A DNA stretch of 64,000 nucleotides. Source: Palaemon carinicauda. Taxonomy: Eukaryota; Arthropoda; Malacostraca; Decapoda; Palaemonidae. The notes beneath the pieces were generated by a model. The model did no database searches, was not told where the DNA came from, and saw only the letters and a list, made by a program, of their open reading frames with translations. The stretch spans positions 32,811,128 through 32,875,127 of the forward strand of contig NC_090726.1 in assembly GCF_036898095.1 (NCBI RefSeq), in the 5' to 3' direction. Position numbers and translations under genes: made by a program. Positions 1-10,775 of this stretch are shown one piece after another (position 1 is the stretch's first letter; every line of letters starts with the position of its first letter).

Positions 1-1139
1 CATTCTCTCGCGGGCCAGAGCGGAGCCAACCAACGTCAGCCGTGTCCCTTTGCGAGAGGCGAACTTCTGAAGTACCCTGTTGACAATCTTGAACGGCGGG
101 AATGCATACAGGTCGAGATGGGACCAATCCAGCAGAAAAGCATCCACGTGAACTGCTGCTGGGTCTGGAATCGGAGAACAATACAACGGGAGCCTCTAGG
201 TTATCGAGGTAGCGAACAGATCTATGGTTGGCTGACCCCACAGGGCCCAAAGTCTGCTGCAAACATTCTTGTGAAGGGTCCACTCTGTGGGGATGACCTG
301 ACCCTTCCGGCTAAGGCGATCTGCCATGACATTCATATCGCCCTGAATGAACCTCGTTACCAGCGTGAGCTTTCGATCTTTTAACCAGATGAGGAGGTCC
401 CTTGCGATCTAGAACAACTTCCACGAATGAGTCCCTCCCTGCTTGGAGATGTAAGCCAAGGCTGTGGTGTTGTCAGAGTCCACCTCCACCACCTTGTTAA
501 GCTGGAGGGACTTGAAGTTTATCAAGGCCAGATGAACCGCCAACAGCTCCTTGCAAAAGATGTGAAGTGTCCTTAGCTCCTGATTCCATGTTCCCGAGCA
601 TTCCTGTCCGTCCAAAGTCGCACCCCAGCCCGTGTCTGATGCGTCAGAGAAGAGACGGCGGTCGGGTTTCTGAACAGCCAAAGGTAGACTTCCTTGAGAA
701 GAAAGCTGTTCTTTCACCACGTGAGAGTAGACCTCCTCTCTTCGGAAACAGGAACTGAGATCGTCTCTAGCGTCATGTCCTTTATCCAGTGAGCCGCTAG
801 ATGATACTGAAGGGGGCGGAGGTGGGGTCTCCCTAACTCGATGAACAGGGCCAGCGATGAAAGTGTCCCTGTTAGACTCATCCACTACCTGACTGAGCAT
901 CGGTTCCTTCTCAGCATGCTCTGGATGCAAACTAGGGCTTAGTAGATCTTTGGGGCCGACGGAAAAGCCCGAAAAGCTCGACTCTGAAGATCCATACCCA
1001 GGTAGACAATGGTCTGGGATGGGACGAGCTGGGACTCCTCAAAATTGACCAGGAGGCCCAGTTCCTTGGTCAGATCCATAGTCCATCTGAGAATCTCCAG
1101 ACAGCGACGACTTGTGGGAGCTCTTAAAAGCTAGTCGTC
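1..1139 (-). pseudogene. E0 RNase H / RT-tail remnant
   Basis: Minus-strand frames encode the RT C-terminal tail (DLTKELGLLVNFEESQLVPS-like, shared with other copies), then RNase H with FSDASDTGWGATLDG, CKELLAVHLALINF, DSDNTTALAYISKQGGTHS and the beginning of the methyltransferase-like region. In the RNase H, one site that reads HINCKELL in the other copies reads HIFCKELL here. The frame is interrupted (for example a stop in the region after GTHSWKLF). The RT fingers and most of the palm, including the Tyr-Leu of YLDD, are missing because of the family-wide deletion ending at 1139. This remnant cannot encode a working polymerase. Confidence 0.85.
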
Positions 1140-3560
1140 TGACGGAGCCGGACACAAGATCATGGTACTGCTGCACAGTCTGTGAACTGTCAACCATGGG
1201 GAAGCGAGGAAGTACAGTGACAACCCGAAGCTGTCTAGACTGTCTGGGTCGTACAGACAACTCCTTATCGGGTTGCTGAGGTTGCCGCACTGCGTCACAA
1301 CAAGTCACTTCTGCTGGTTGTTGAACGTCTTCCCAGTGACACACTGACTCCGTAAACAAAAAATCCTCTAACAAGGACTAAGCTTGGATTGCATGTCTTG
1401 CAACACAGCTCAAGGTCTATGGGAGCAGGTGTGGTAACAGACGGGGTTAGCGACTGAAGTGGAACCATTACCTTCCCTGGAAGCATGTTATGCTTAAATA
1501 AAAGTCCATAGGAGGCTACGCAGCTAAAGGCTCCTCTCCAAATGACAGAGTCCTCAAGGGAATATCAGAAGGAGGGAGAATAGCACTTTCTCATCTACAG
1601 GAACCATATCCGAGAAAAGCTAAGTTCTCTCAGTGAGGGTTTCAATGGTGCAAAAGCAGCAGACTAGAAGGCAACGTTATGAAACTGCTTGACAGTCTAG
1701 TGAGTTGGCAACAACCAAAGATGTGTGACTGAGAAGCATGCGGTAAGGTATGCAGAGCATGCTGTATGTAGAGCATGCTGTAAGGTAAGAAGAGCATGTT
1801 GCATGGCGTGCGGCTTATGCTGCATGGGATGAGGCTCATGCTGCATGGGATGAGGCTCATGCTGCATGGTATGAGGCTCATGCTGCATGGGATGAGGCTC
1901 AAGCTGCAAGGGAAGAGGCTTATGCCGCATGCGTTGAGGAGGATGCCGCATAGTATGAGGCTCCTGCCTCATGGGTTGAGGCGGTTGCCGCATAGCATGA
2001 GGCTCCTGCCTCATGGTTTGAGGAGGATGCCGCATAGCATGAGGCTCCTCATAGCATGAGACTCCTGCCTCATGGGTTGAGGAGGATGCCGCATAGCATG
2101 AGGCTCCTGCCTCATGGGTTGAGGAGGATGCCGCATAGCATGAGGCTGCCTCATGGGTAGAGGAGGATGTCGCATAGCATGAGGCTCCTGCCTCATGGGT
2201 TGAGGAGGATGCCGCATAGCATGAGGCTCCTGCCTCATGGTTTGAGGAGGATGCCGCATAGCATGAGGCTCCTGTGAGGTTCCTGCCTCAAGAGTTGCGT
2301 CTGCCTCAAGGGTTGAGGAGGTAGCTGCGCAGAGAGAGGCTCATGCTGTGAAGAATGCGGTTGCTGCATGCGTTGAGGCGGCTGCCTCATAGCATGAGGT
2401 TCCTCAAGAGTTGAGGCTCTTGCCTCAAGAGTTGAGGTTCTTGCCTCAAGAGTGGAGGTGGCTGCCGCAAGAGTTGAGGTTGCTGCCTCAAGGATGGTGG
2501 AGGTTGCCGCAACGCAAGAGGTTGCTGCATAGCGTTGGTATCTGGCAACTCCCAATGCGGCAGCTCACGCGTGGAGGCAGGTTGAGGAACCTCAACATCA
2601 TACGTCTGGCAGGGTGGACTGCGCAGAGGTGGAGTTGAGGTTGCTGCCTCGAGGATGGTGGAGGTTGTCGCACCGCAAGAGGTTGTTGCCTCGAGGATGG
2701 AGGAGGTAGTCGCAACGCATGAGGCTCCTACCTCAAGGGTAGAGGAGGTTGCTGCAAAGCATAAGGCTCCTGCCTCAAGTGTTGAGGAGGTTGCCGCGTG
2801 GCAAGAGGCTCCTGCCTCAAGGAAAGTGGAGGTTGCTGCACAGAGCTGGTATCTGGCAACTCCCAATGCGGCAGCTCACGCATGGAGGTAGCTTGAGGAA
2901 CCTCAACATCATACGTCTGGCAGGCTGGACTGCGTAGAGGTGGAGGAGCGCTCGCAGGAGGAGGTGTGTTAACCTTCTCTGCCTGAAACTCCTGCATCAA
3001 CACCGCAAGCTGAGACTGCATTGTCTGCAGCATAGACCACTAGAGTTTAAGAAAGACAACAACAAACGGAGCTACTGTCCGTTGAGACTGAGGGTCTAAA
3101 ACAGCTGGTGCGGCAACAGACGGAGCTACTGCCTGTTGCGATACCACCTTGCCTCTCTGGGAGGTGTGCAGTTGTCGTACTGCAGCAAGTCCGAACTGAC
3201 CCAGTGCTAATGGCTACACCTAGGAGTTGGACTTGCGCGGAAGGGACCGACTTGCACTTAAAAGCTGCAAGATTTGGTCCATGGTTTCTGCGAGAAACCT
3301 CTTCCGCAGACGAGGAATAAAAGGGCTCTCTCGTCTTTGTGTGGGTGGGGTGATCACGTCGGCAACGTGTGTAGATACACCCGAAACCACGGAGGGAAAC
3401 GTCTGTTCGTCGATCAAGGCCTGCTGAACCCATAAGTCCTTCGACATTACTTCTCCCCTGGGCTTGGGAGCTTGTAAGAGGTCCCAGACTAGGCGAACAA
3501 CTGGCACGAACAGACGAACCCTCGAACGCAACACTGTAACACTTTGCGCTTATCACTTTA
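1140..3560 (-). pseudogene. E0 gag-like remnant with Pro/Gln/His repeat region
   Basis: The frame matches the middle of the gag-like protein of the intact element E2. The start side has a GSSVRASCSPSLGPLTSSQAQ-type block near 3470-3530, as in E2 (EGSSVRACRSPSPGPLASSQ). It continues through a LQTMQSQLAVLMQEFQAEK block near 2970-3030, then a long low-complexity region encoding MRHPPQPMRQEPHA-type units, and ends at the deletion junction. Several frameshifts break it into short frames. The zinc-finger N-terminus found in E2 is absent. Function is presumed capsid-like by position only. Confidence 0.75.
1796..2500 (-). repeat. Gag minisatellite of E0 (about 42-bp unit, hairpin-forming)
   Basis: Tandem copies of a unit of about 42 bp (core catgaggctcctgcctcatg, then ggttgaggaggatgccgcatag) run through the gag frame. 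The minus strand reads MRHPPQPMRQEPHA, 14 residues per unit. Each unit contains ATGAGGC-TCCT-GCCTCAT, a perfect 7-bp stem with a 4-base loop. Toward 1796 the unit degrades to a shorter type (gctgcatgggatgaggctcat). Toward 2500 it becomes gcctcaagagttgaggttct. Copy number differs from E5, and E3/E4 have lost most of the array. Confidence 0.9.
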
Positions 3561-4719
3561 TCACTTTTGATTTTCTGTTTGCACTTATTTCACTGAACTC
3601 GAAACTTTAAGTGGTTTGTACCTGAAACACGCAATTCTATCCTTCCTTAAAAGTTAGTAATTGCGAAAACAGAATTACAATGTAACAGAAAAATATAATG
3701 AAAGATAAATAATTCAGTGGCTGGAAAGAGACTAAACACTAGATCAAATAAACTACGTTTAAAATCTCTCACCGCATAAAGCTTGAGAACAAGAATAAAA
3801 CTCTAGAAACGTTTACCTTCTTCCCCTACAGAGACTAGGGAGAAGAGCAAAAACGATAACAACGTTACTCGCTTGAACGAAACGTTTATCCTCCTCTCTC
3901 TCCCTCCGTCTCTATCTCTCTCTCTCTCTCTCTTGACTTAGAACCTGAGAGATGAGCCCAATCATATATATCGTTAAAACATATTATTGTTAAAGGAAAA
4001 AAACTGAAAGATTTCCCAAATAAAAAGTTCCTTTATTAGAATTAAAACCATTAAGCTAAGAAAGAATGAACAAAACGCTAGAATCGGTTTACTCTTACTG
4101 CAACGTGACACCGTGAAAATTCTCTCTCTATCGTAACGATAGAGCGCAAGTTGAACGTTCTGAACGTCAACAACTGCAGAGACAAAACAAAACGTTAGTC
4201 CAACTTTGAAAACAGTACGAGACTATCAAAGAAATTCTTTCAAAAACATTAAAATAGCATAATATGTTAACAGGTAAAAACGAAATGACGGGCTCAATGT
4301 TAATTAACTTCGGTACCAAGAAAAGACCGCCTACTATTAGGAAAGGTCGAATATAAACAAATATAAAAATTAATTTTAATAAGTTTATAATAAAAGGAAG
4401 TTAATCGAAGAGGCCTATAAAAGGCGGAGAGATATAAAATAAATCTATAACTTTTGTTAAGCAAAATTAAGAAAGAGAGTCTATACTCTCTTAGACACCA
4501 ACACTTCCGTCTAAGGGAAGGGTCGGCCATTAAGTGAAAGAGAGTTCATACTCTCTTCGTCACCATAATTAATCAAATTAATTCCAAAAGCTAGCTAAGC
4601 TAATGATAAAACTTCCTGAATAGCGAAAGCTAAACTCTAGAGCAAATACATCACCAAATCGTGAGCAAAAACTCCAGAATCAACAGCGTATCCATGTAGG
4701 TCTAGCCGGAGGCACGACA
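3561..4719. other. E0 AT-rich leader segment
   Basis: This segment lies between the gag remnant and the terminal repeat and is not clearly coding. It has a (CT)n tract at about 3893-3938, the 19-base inverted repeat CTCTATCGTAACGATAGAG near 4127-4146, and two 20-base hairpins AAGAGAGT-(4)-ACTCTCTT near 4473-4492 and 4539-4558. A minus-strand ATG at 4530 begins MADPSLRRKC, matching the first residues of the E2 gag, but the frame soon runs into AT-rich sequence. The same organisation is present in E1, E3, E4 and E5. Confidence 0.7.
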
Positions 4720-4876
4720 GAGGAAAAATTGAGGTGGTGTTGACAAGAAGTACTGGAGTACCTGACCACAGATGGCGCTGTGGTGTTCACCCCCACCTGT
4801 ATAGCGATCGCTGGCGTATCCCGACCGTAGATTTCTGTCGGCAACAGAGTTGACAGCTACATGATTATCGGGTAAG
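4720..4876. repeat. E0 right inverted terminal repeat
   Basis: About 157 bp, starting gaggaaaaattgaggtgg and ending gattatcgggtaag. It contains the palindrome AGCGATCGCT. It is inverted relative to the left repeat seen in E5 (57292 onward). The element then ends with attaatattgaaaa. The left partner of E0 is outside the window. Confidence 0.9.
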
Positions 4877-4890
4877 ATTAATATTGAAAA

Positions 4891-5620
4891 TTTTTAAATT
4901 CTTATATTTTTTCCCTTTTCTTTACTTCAAACAATACACACTGTTATAAAAGGAATAACAGCCCTCTAGTGGTAAGTGGTAGGAAGCCTTGGTTATCACA
5001 TTAGGAAGTATAGTTTTCAGTTTAGAAGTCAAAATTATCCATCTCCTTGATATGATATTGTGAGTCATTGGGAAAGAGGGTGAGCATGAATATGAACATC
5101 AAGTGAGTATAGAAATAAGAAATTGTATTATTAAATTTCTAATTATTTCTATGAATCTCCTCAGATCTTCATATTGCGGACTCCCACACAACATTATGTT
5201 GGAGGTGGGGTGTAATTAAAGGAAAGAGAGGGATGAATTTTAGTACAAGTATTGCAACGAAGTAAAACCTGGTCTAGATTACTTGTCTAGCTTATTTTGA
5301 TAAACTGTTTAAATTATGGTTCAAAATATGCATTTCAAAATCATTTACTAAAGTAATTAAAAATACAGTATTGTGCTGTAATTTGATTTCTGAAGATAAT
5401 GTTTTAGAAACATAGTCGGTACATCATTAAGATGCTGCTAGAAACTTTCCAAAAAGAGATTTCTACAAAAAATTAGGGAAGTAGCTGCAGTCCAAATATC
5501 ACGCACCTTCCCTCTCAAGCACTGATGAGTTTTGGATCTTATTCCTTGAGTACTTCTGTGATCGCATTTTTACAAGGAATGGCAGGAGATTTTTAGTTAG
5601 AGGGCAATTATGAACACTCC
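4891..5620. other. Intronic DNA without recognised feature
   Basis: AT-rich sequence between E0 and the R1 repeat. I found no conserved coding block, no DIRS terminus and no plausible EARS2 exon on either strand. Confidence 0.5.
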
Positions 5621-5935
5621 ATATTATTATCATTATTAATTGCTAAGCTAAAACCCTAGTTGTAAAAGCAGAATTCTATAAGCCCAGGGGCTCCAATAGG
5701 GAAAATAGCCCAGTAAAGAAAGGAAACAAGGGAAAATAAAATATAAGATCAGTAACATTAAAATAAATATCTCCTATTTAAACAATAAAAACTTTAACAA
5801 AACAAGAGGAAGAGAAATAAGATAGAATATAGAGTGCCCAAGTGTACCCTCAAGCAAGAGAACTCTAACCCAAGACAGTGGAACACCATGGTACAGAGGT
5901 TATGGATATACTCAAAACTAGAGATCAAATTAGTT
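5621..5935 (+). repeat. Dispersed repeat R1, uninterrupted copy
   Basis: It begins with a tattattatcattatta tract, then gctaagctaaaaccctagtt, ataagcccaggggctccaat, gaaaatagcccagtaaag and aacaagaggaagagaaataa, and ends near caaaactagagatcaaatt. The same order occurs at 11364 and, split by E4, at 47231-47375 plus 54141-54325. I cannot assign it to a class from sequence alone. It serves as the empty-site reference for the E4 insertion (cagtaacattaaaataaat at the equivalent position). Confidence 0.8.
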
Positions 5936-6392
5936 TTTTATCATATTTTGTACTGCACTTTAAATTCTTTTTCAACTCATCAGCCATGTAGTTTGTGCAA
6001 CGTTCTGCACTCAGTAGGGAACTAGTTGGTATTTCATGTTTTGAACATGATTAATTAGGAACCAGAGCCAGGAACCACAGTTGATGTGTAGTGGAGACAA
6101 AATGAGCTGCTAGCCTGAATACTGCATACTGACATGACTCAAGTAATTATAGAGAAGCATGACTGAAATGCCACCTGATTTGTATCATGTCATCAGGAAG
6201 GACTTTGAGTGATGGGATTGTAGAAAAGTGCCATACTCCAAACAGCCAACTGAAGATAATTCTCATGATCCTTTCAATGAGGCTTCCAGTATAGATGGTT
6301 TAAGGCCAGTCTTGGCTAATCAAAAGTCAAGAGCAAAGCTCAATAAATAACAAGAAACCAGAACTTCGGGTACAGACTCGGTTAAAACTCCT

Positions 6393-7038
6393 TTATATGA
6401 AGACTAGCCTTCTGGTCCGGCAGAACAGAGGAAAAGCATAAGCATTGAGGCCATCCCACAGATGTTGAAAGGTGAGTAATAAGTACAGACCTTCCTGTTG
6501 AAGCTTGTTGCAAACAGGTCTATTACTAGGGAACCTCATAAAGTCACGGGACTTTTTGCCACTTGAGGATGAAAAGACCACTCTACACTTACCACCTGTT
6601 TTTGACAGCTGAGTTTGTCAGCAATGATGTCCTTTATGGCTGGAATGAACCTTGCTGACAAGTCTACTGCATTCTCTGCAGACCACAAGTGGGCTTTTCT
6701 TGCTAACTCGCATAGGTGGTGAAAGGGCGTTCCTCCTTGCTTGTTGATGTCAGCTGCCAAGTGGCCTAACATGGGTTGTTAAAAGGAATGCAGAGCTAGA
6801 AGAGCTGCCTTCAGTGATAGCATATTGATATGCAGGATCTTATGATGTGCATCCAAGCCTTCTTTTGATGTGTCCAAGAATAAAAGCATCTCTGGAGGTT
6901 GGCATTCCTTTTAGCAGCTCCCCCCTTGACTGCCAACCAATAACTTTTTAGGCACCACCAAAAGGATATTTGGAGTAATCTCCCTTGTGGTACACGTTTT
7001 ACCAAAGGAGCCAGTGGTCCAGATGTTGCCACTGTCAT
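6393..7038 (-). pseudogene. Decayed DIRS RNase H and methyltransferase-like region
   Basis: Minus-strand frames, joined across shifts, follow the order of E2. MLLFLDTSKEGL corresponds to LFSDASDLGWG. ADINKQGGTPFHHLCELARK corresponds to YISKQGGTHSLTLYEIARD, followed by IADKLSCQKQVVSVEWSFHP for LADCLSRRGQVIPTEWTLHK. AYAFPLF then corresponds to YAFPPF of the methyltransferase-like module. The catalytic Asp of SDAS is kept but the frame is broken. This is an older family, clearly diverged from E0-E5, in the same orientation. It probably belongs with the gag remnant at 9509-9757 as one element. Confidence 0.75.
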
Positions 7039-9508
7039 GTTGGAGGATGTGGTTTATAAGGAAAGGGTTGCACTACGTTTCTGAGCCTTGTGACTTGGGC
7101 TTTGGATGGGAACACTTTCCCTATATCGTATTTATTCACATGACTTGGTAAACCATCCTCTGCCCAGACAGTGACAAAAAGAGAGAAGTTTGTCCTGTTG
7201 TAAAATATTGAAGAGGCATAGCTGGAAAAATGCCAATTACTTTTTTAAAAATTAAGAATTTTTCTATATTTCATTACTAATTATGGTAAAATTTTCACTT
7301 TTCAGCCATGTAATTGTCTCATATTTTGTATTTTAGGTTTGTCCAATGCCCTACACCCAGTAGGGCAGGCAAGATGTAGTACAAGCTTAACAGTTATATC
7401 TACTGTAGTTGGTTGTGATTTTCAACTTCCAGTAGCCATGAAATGTGAAACAAAGTCTGGCCATTGTCACAAGCTATGTTTGTGTCTTAAACAAAGCCAG
7501 GCATCATGCCGCTAAGTCATTCTGGGAGCTTGAGTGATAATAACTAACTGATGATGTATGAAGGTCTTTTTAAATCTTCTACAATATGACGGCTATATGG
7601 TTGGTGTAATGAGGAAGATTTGTCTACTTCTAAATATGGCACTCATCATATCCTTATTTCCCTTTCATGACAAGACTAGGTACGAGGAGGCCAAGCCTCT
7701 CTTGAGCAGCAGTGGTCACATTTCATAGCACCTTAGGATGGTTGCTTGAATCAAAGGATGTAGTGAAAGGATTGAGATAAATACATTTTGCTGTTACAAT
7801 TTTTCTTAATTTCTTTGGCTGGTTTTCTGAGCAGAGAGTTGTGTATATTTCACATAAACAAGAAGTGAACTATGGAAAGTGTACCTTAAAGAGGACAAGA
7901 ATTTCTAGGGTAGCTTGTTCTTTTCTTTATTATTATGTATCTAGAGAGAGTGGAAAGCTTGATGTGAACCTTATATGCCAATGTTTCTAGATACTTGTGT
8001 GCTTCTGTGTCGGAATCATTTGTGTTATTTGCGGCGTTAGAATTGATTTATATTAAAAAATGGATAAAGCTGATTGCTTTGTTCTAGGTCTGGGTATTAT
8101 TTTTACAAATTGATTAATAAGTTATTTACAACACCGATATTATTTCATTGTTATCAATGTTCCACTTATTATTTGAGCATAATATTTACCATAATTTGTT
8201 TTACAAAATAAATATTTTTCAAGTCTTCTTCATTTTATTTTGATAATTTTATCCTGTTCCTCAATCATTTTTTATTAATTCAGTGAACTACAACTTTGTA
8301 ATTCAATGTGTGTGAAAGAAATCTAACCTGAAGCACGTATCGTTTTTTGAGTCCCCTTGTTCAGAATCAAAACATGGGGCAGTGTCCAGTGACTCTATAT
8401 TGTTCTGATAGGGCCATTTATTCAGCTGTGCTCTAGTCCTTAAAGGTAAGAATTCATAAGCTCTACAGTAATAGGTGAGTGCAAGTGGGCGCAAGACGAA
8501 GACTGTGGCTTATTACTAACAGGAAAGAATCCACAAGTGCTTATGTGCACTTAGCAGCAAGCGTGTATGAATGCATGGAGGCTAGTGCGTATGATCACGA
8601 ACAGAAGAATGCGCTTGAGCAAGATCCAGCAATCGGTTTTGAGCGAGTAAGCCTGATTCATTGGGGGAAAAGAGCATAAGATCCCCAGATCTGACGAGTG
8701 TGCACTCAATAGGGAGTGCCCGTCTCGCTGAATATGCGCTAATAGCATCATAAGTATCCGAGAGAACAACTATTTTGATGCATGCTTGTCAAAATATGTG
8801 CATTTAATAATGAGATCCAAGGTTCCTGTAGGAGAATGCCTGCTCATAGGGTCAAGTATGAATGCATACTCACGTACAAAATCTCTTGTCCTGAACCAAG
8901 AAGGTCTCAAAAGGACAATATTCAGAGGGTGAGGGATCCTTCACTAGGGAGGCAGATCCCCTTGGAAAGTACTGTACTAAGGGTTTCTGCTCCTCTTATC
9001 CTCAGCAAGGCATATTTATTTGCTTTCATAGAAGATGAGGTCGAAGGCATTGAGTCCTTGAGCTGCTGGTGAGATAATTGCGGAGGGTGAAGATCTGTCA
9101 TCAACTGCACCTTCTGAGGTGTCTGGCAAACCTGAGTAGTTCATGTCAGCCTTCTTTGCAGGGGGTGCAAGAGAGGGGTTGGCAGGTGAGGAAGCTTTAG
9201 GTTTAGTGATAGCTAAAGCTGATATAAGCCTCTACTCTGATGGGATGCCCTCTAACCTTAAGGACAGCCACAATGTCCATAGGATGTCATTTCTCACCGG
9301 ACCATTATCTGAAAAACAGTCAGGTTCACTCTAAACCATCTCTAGGGAAAGCGGGTAGGACCAACTTCCTCGGAGCTTGCAGTTAGATTAATTCAAGGTC
9401 ATCATTCATCTCCGTTATCTCCCTGAAGGAGAAGGAGAGGGTTCAGAAGCCTGAGTGCTAGAGCAAGGAAGAAAAATTTAGTGGAACTCTTTGACTTCAT
9501 AAAAGACC
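7039..9508. other. Interior of a decayed DIRS element / unassigned intron
   Basis: By position between an RNase H remnant and a gag remnant, this should once have held RT and the C-terminal half of gag. No RT motif is now legible. Stretches around 7800-8300 are very AT-rich. Around 8900-9100 the minus strand has short open frames without recognisable motifs. No EARS2 exon is recognised. Confidence 0.4.
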
Positions 9509-9757
9509 TCAGAGGAGAAGAACAGTATCTCGCTTAACTTTGTTTTTCCTCCTCTTGCCGTATTCAAGGTACAACAGTGATAGCCACGATTTACATTTCT
9601 TCCAGGGCCCTGACTCCTTAGAAGTATGGACCCTGCAAGAAGAGCCCAACAAATGCAGATCCATAGAGCTCCTGCTCATAAACATTCCACACTTACAGCC
9701 AGGAATGCCAGGATAGGACTGCACATCCACACCTGGTTTCTCCATCGTCAAAATCAA
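9509..9757 (-). pseudogene. Decayed DIRS gag-like N-terminus
   Basis: The minus strand reads a Cys-rich start (GCKCGMFMSRSSMDLHLLGSSC) followed by WKKCKSWLSLLYLEYGKRRK. This mirrors the E2 gag N-terminus, where a Cys cluster with D-x-H-x(2)-C precedes CEECVGLSEFDWLEYDKYARR. A probable right terminus of the same fossil is near 9960-10000 (caagagtttgtatctatgta). That spacing from gag start to element end resembles E2 (about 380 bp). Too degraded to be expressed as a working protein. Confidence 0.55.
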
Positions 9758-10165
9758 CTAATCACCCTCAAAAGAGAGAGTTATTAGCCAAGTTCAGTCA
9801 TACTGAGAGCATGTTTACACCTCGGTGGCTGAAGACCAAATTTCTACTCAGTGAGCTAGCCGGGGGTGGGCTTCCACACTACCTACCTATAACTACCAAA
9901 ACCTCATTACAAAATCTTAACATTTGAATTTCCAGCTTTGCTGAAATCATACTCTTATAAGAATAACAAGAGTTTGTATCTATGTAGGAACTAACAACAA
10001 TGCTGTCATATAACAAACTGTCACTACAATATTCATAATTATAAAATTATTCAAAAGTATGCATATAATACACATTTAAATAAAATATATTGTAACAAAG
10101 TCTTCAAATATATGACTTGATTTAAACATGATGATACTGTAATAGCATGACCAAAAACAACTTAC

Positions 10166-10326
10166 CTATCCTGAAAACTGTGTTTCAATAACTGACGGAG
10201 CTCTGCAATGAGCGACGATGCATCTGACGGTACCTCCAAACATCGTTGAATTTGTAACTGGTTAAATTGAGACAACTTTTCTATTTCCAACTTGCATGAA
10301 TTAGTGTTGATTCTTCCTAAATTAAA
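10166..10326 (-). CDS. EARS2: EARS2 fifth visible exon (start of anticodon-binding domain)
   Basis: After the acceptor tatgctttcag| the exon reads FNLGRINTNSCKLEIEKLSQFN and continues to LLKHSFQDR, closing at GATAG|GTAAGT (161 bases, 53 codons plus two bases). The pattern 'QFNL..+....LD.EKL..FN..HLQ+' is the linker into the C-terminal anticodon-binding helices of EARS2. It is in phase with exon four (Lys|Phe). About 130-150 residues of a normal-length EARS2 remain to be encoded, and I find no convincing further exon between 4891 and 10165. The rest therefore probably lies left of the window, beyond E0. Confidence 0.88.
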
Positions 10327-10489
10327 CTGAAAGCATAAAAATAAAACATATAATAATTTTACAAATAGGACAAATATTACAAGTCATTTTAATTTTTCCC
10401 AGCAAAAAAAAAAACCTTTAATTAGAGACACTAACTCAGTGCAAGCCTAAATCGGTCATTATAGTTTGATAACCAAACTGTGAAGACAA

Positions 10490-10775
10490 TCCAATCTCCA
10501 TCCAGAAGCAGCTACCTCTCCGAGGATGCCAGGATCAACCAATCATCAAGATATATCAGCAGATATATCCTTCGCAAGTACGTAAAAGCGGCTTCCATGG
10601 TGAACACCCAAGTGAACACCTGGGGAGCCAGAAACAGTTCGAAGCACATTCTTGAGCTGGTACACTGTACTGTAGAGGGAGGAGAGGAGATATTTTCAAG
10701 ACTGGTGAAAAGAAACTTGAAAGTATGAGTCCTTCAGGTCTACTGAAAGCATGAATTGAATTCTCAGACCCACAG
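10490..10775 (-). pseudogene. Decayed DIRS reverse transcriptase palm
   Basis: Two minus-strand frames join into an RT core. SVDLKDSYFQVSFHQS is motif A (E2 has SLDLRDAYFHIPIHSD). After a stop and shift come LFLAPQVFTWVFT and then YLLIYLDDWLILASSER, carrying the catalytic YLDD and the DIRS-typical DDWL. The fragment lies just upstream of EARS2 exon five, in the same orientation as the gene. It belongs to a family distinct from E0-E5. Neighbouring sequence up to about 11200 has open frames on the minus strand but no readable motif. Confidence 0.8.

Larger units (their letters stand above)
1..4890 (-). mobile_element. E0: partial non-autonomous DIRS element, family A
   Basis: This is a DIRS-type tyrosine-recombinase retrotransposon cut by the left window edge. 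Position 1 corresponds to about 59135 in the complete copy E5, so the recombinase gene and left terminus are outside. Minus-strand order is terminal repeat, AT-rich leader, gag remnant with a long minisatellite, the deletion junction shared by the family at 1139/1140, RT tail, RNase H and methyltransferase-like region. The right end reads ...taatattgaaaa at 4890, identical to the other family A copies. Its terminal repeat belongs with E5 (gtagatttctgtcggcaac) and not with E3/E4. It is longer than E5 over the same interval mainly because the gag minisatellite has more units. Confidence 0.92.

Noticed and set aside
1796..2260. The repeat array as a CRISPR or a plus-strand Met/Arg/Leu-rich protein
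   Set aside because: There are no unique spacers, units are directly tandem and coding in the gag frame, and the genome is eukaryotic. The plus-strand reading is a shadow of the repeat.
4891..10165. The missing EARS2 C-terminal exons within this interval
   Set aside because: No frame flanked by AG and GT gave a block resembling the anticodon-binding helices. I could not scan exhaustively, so absence is not proven.
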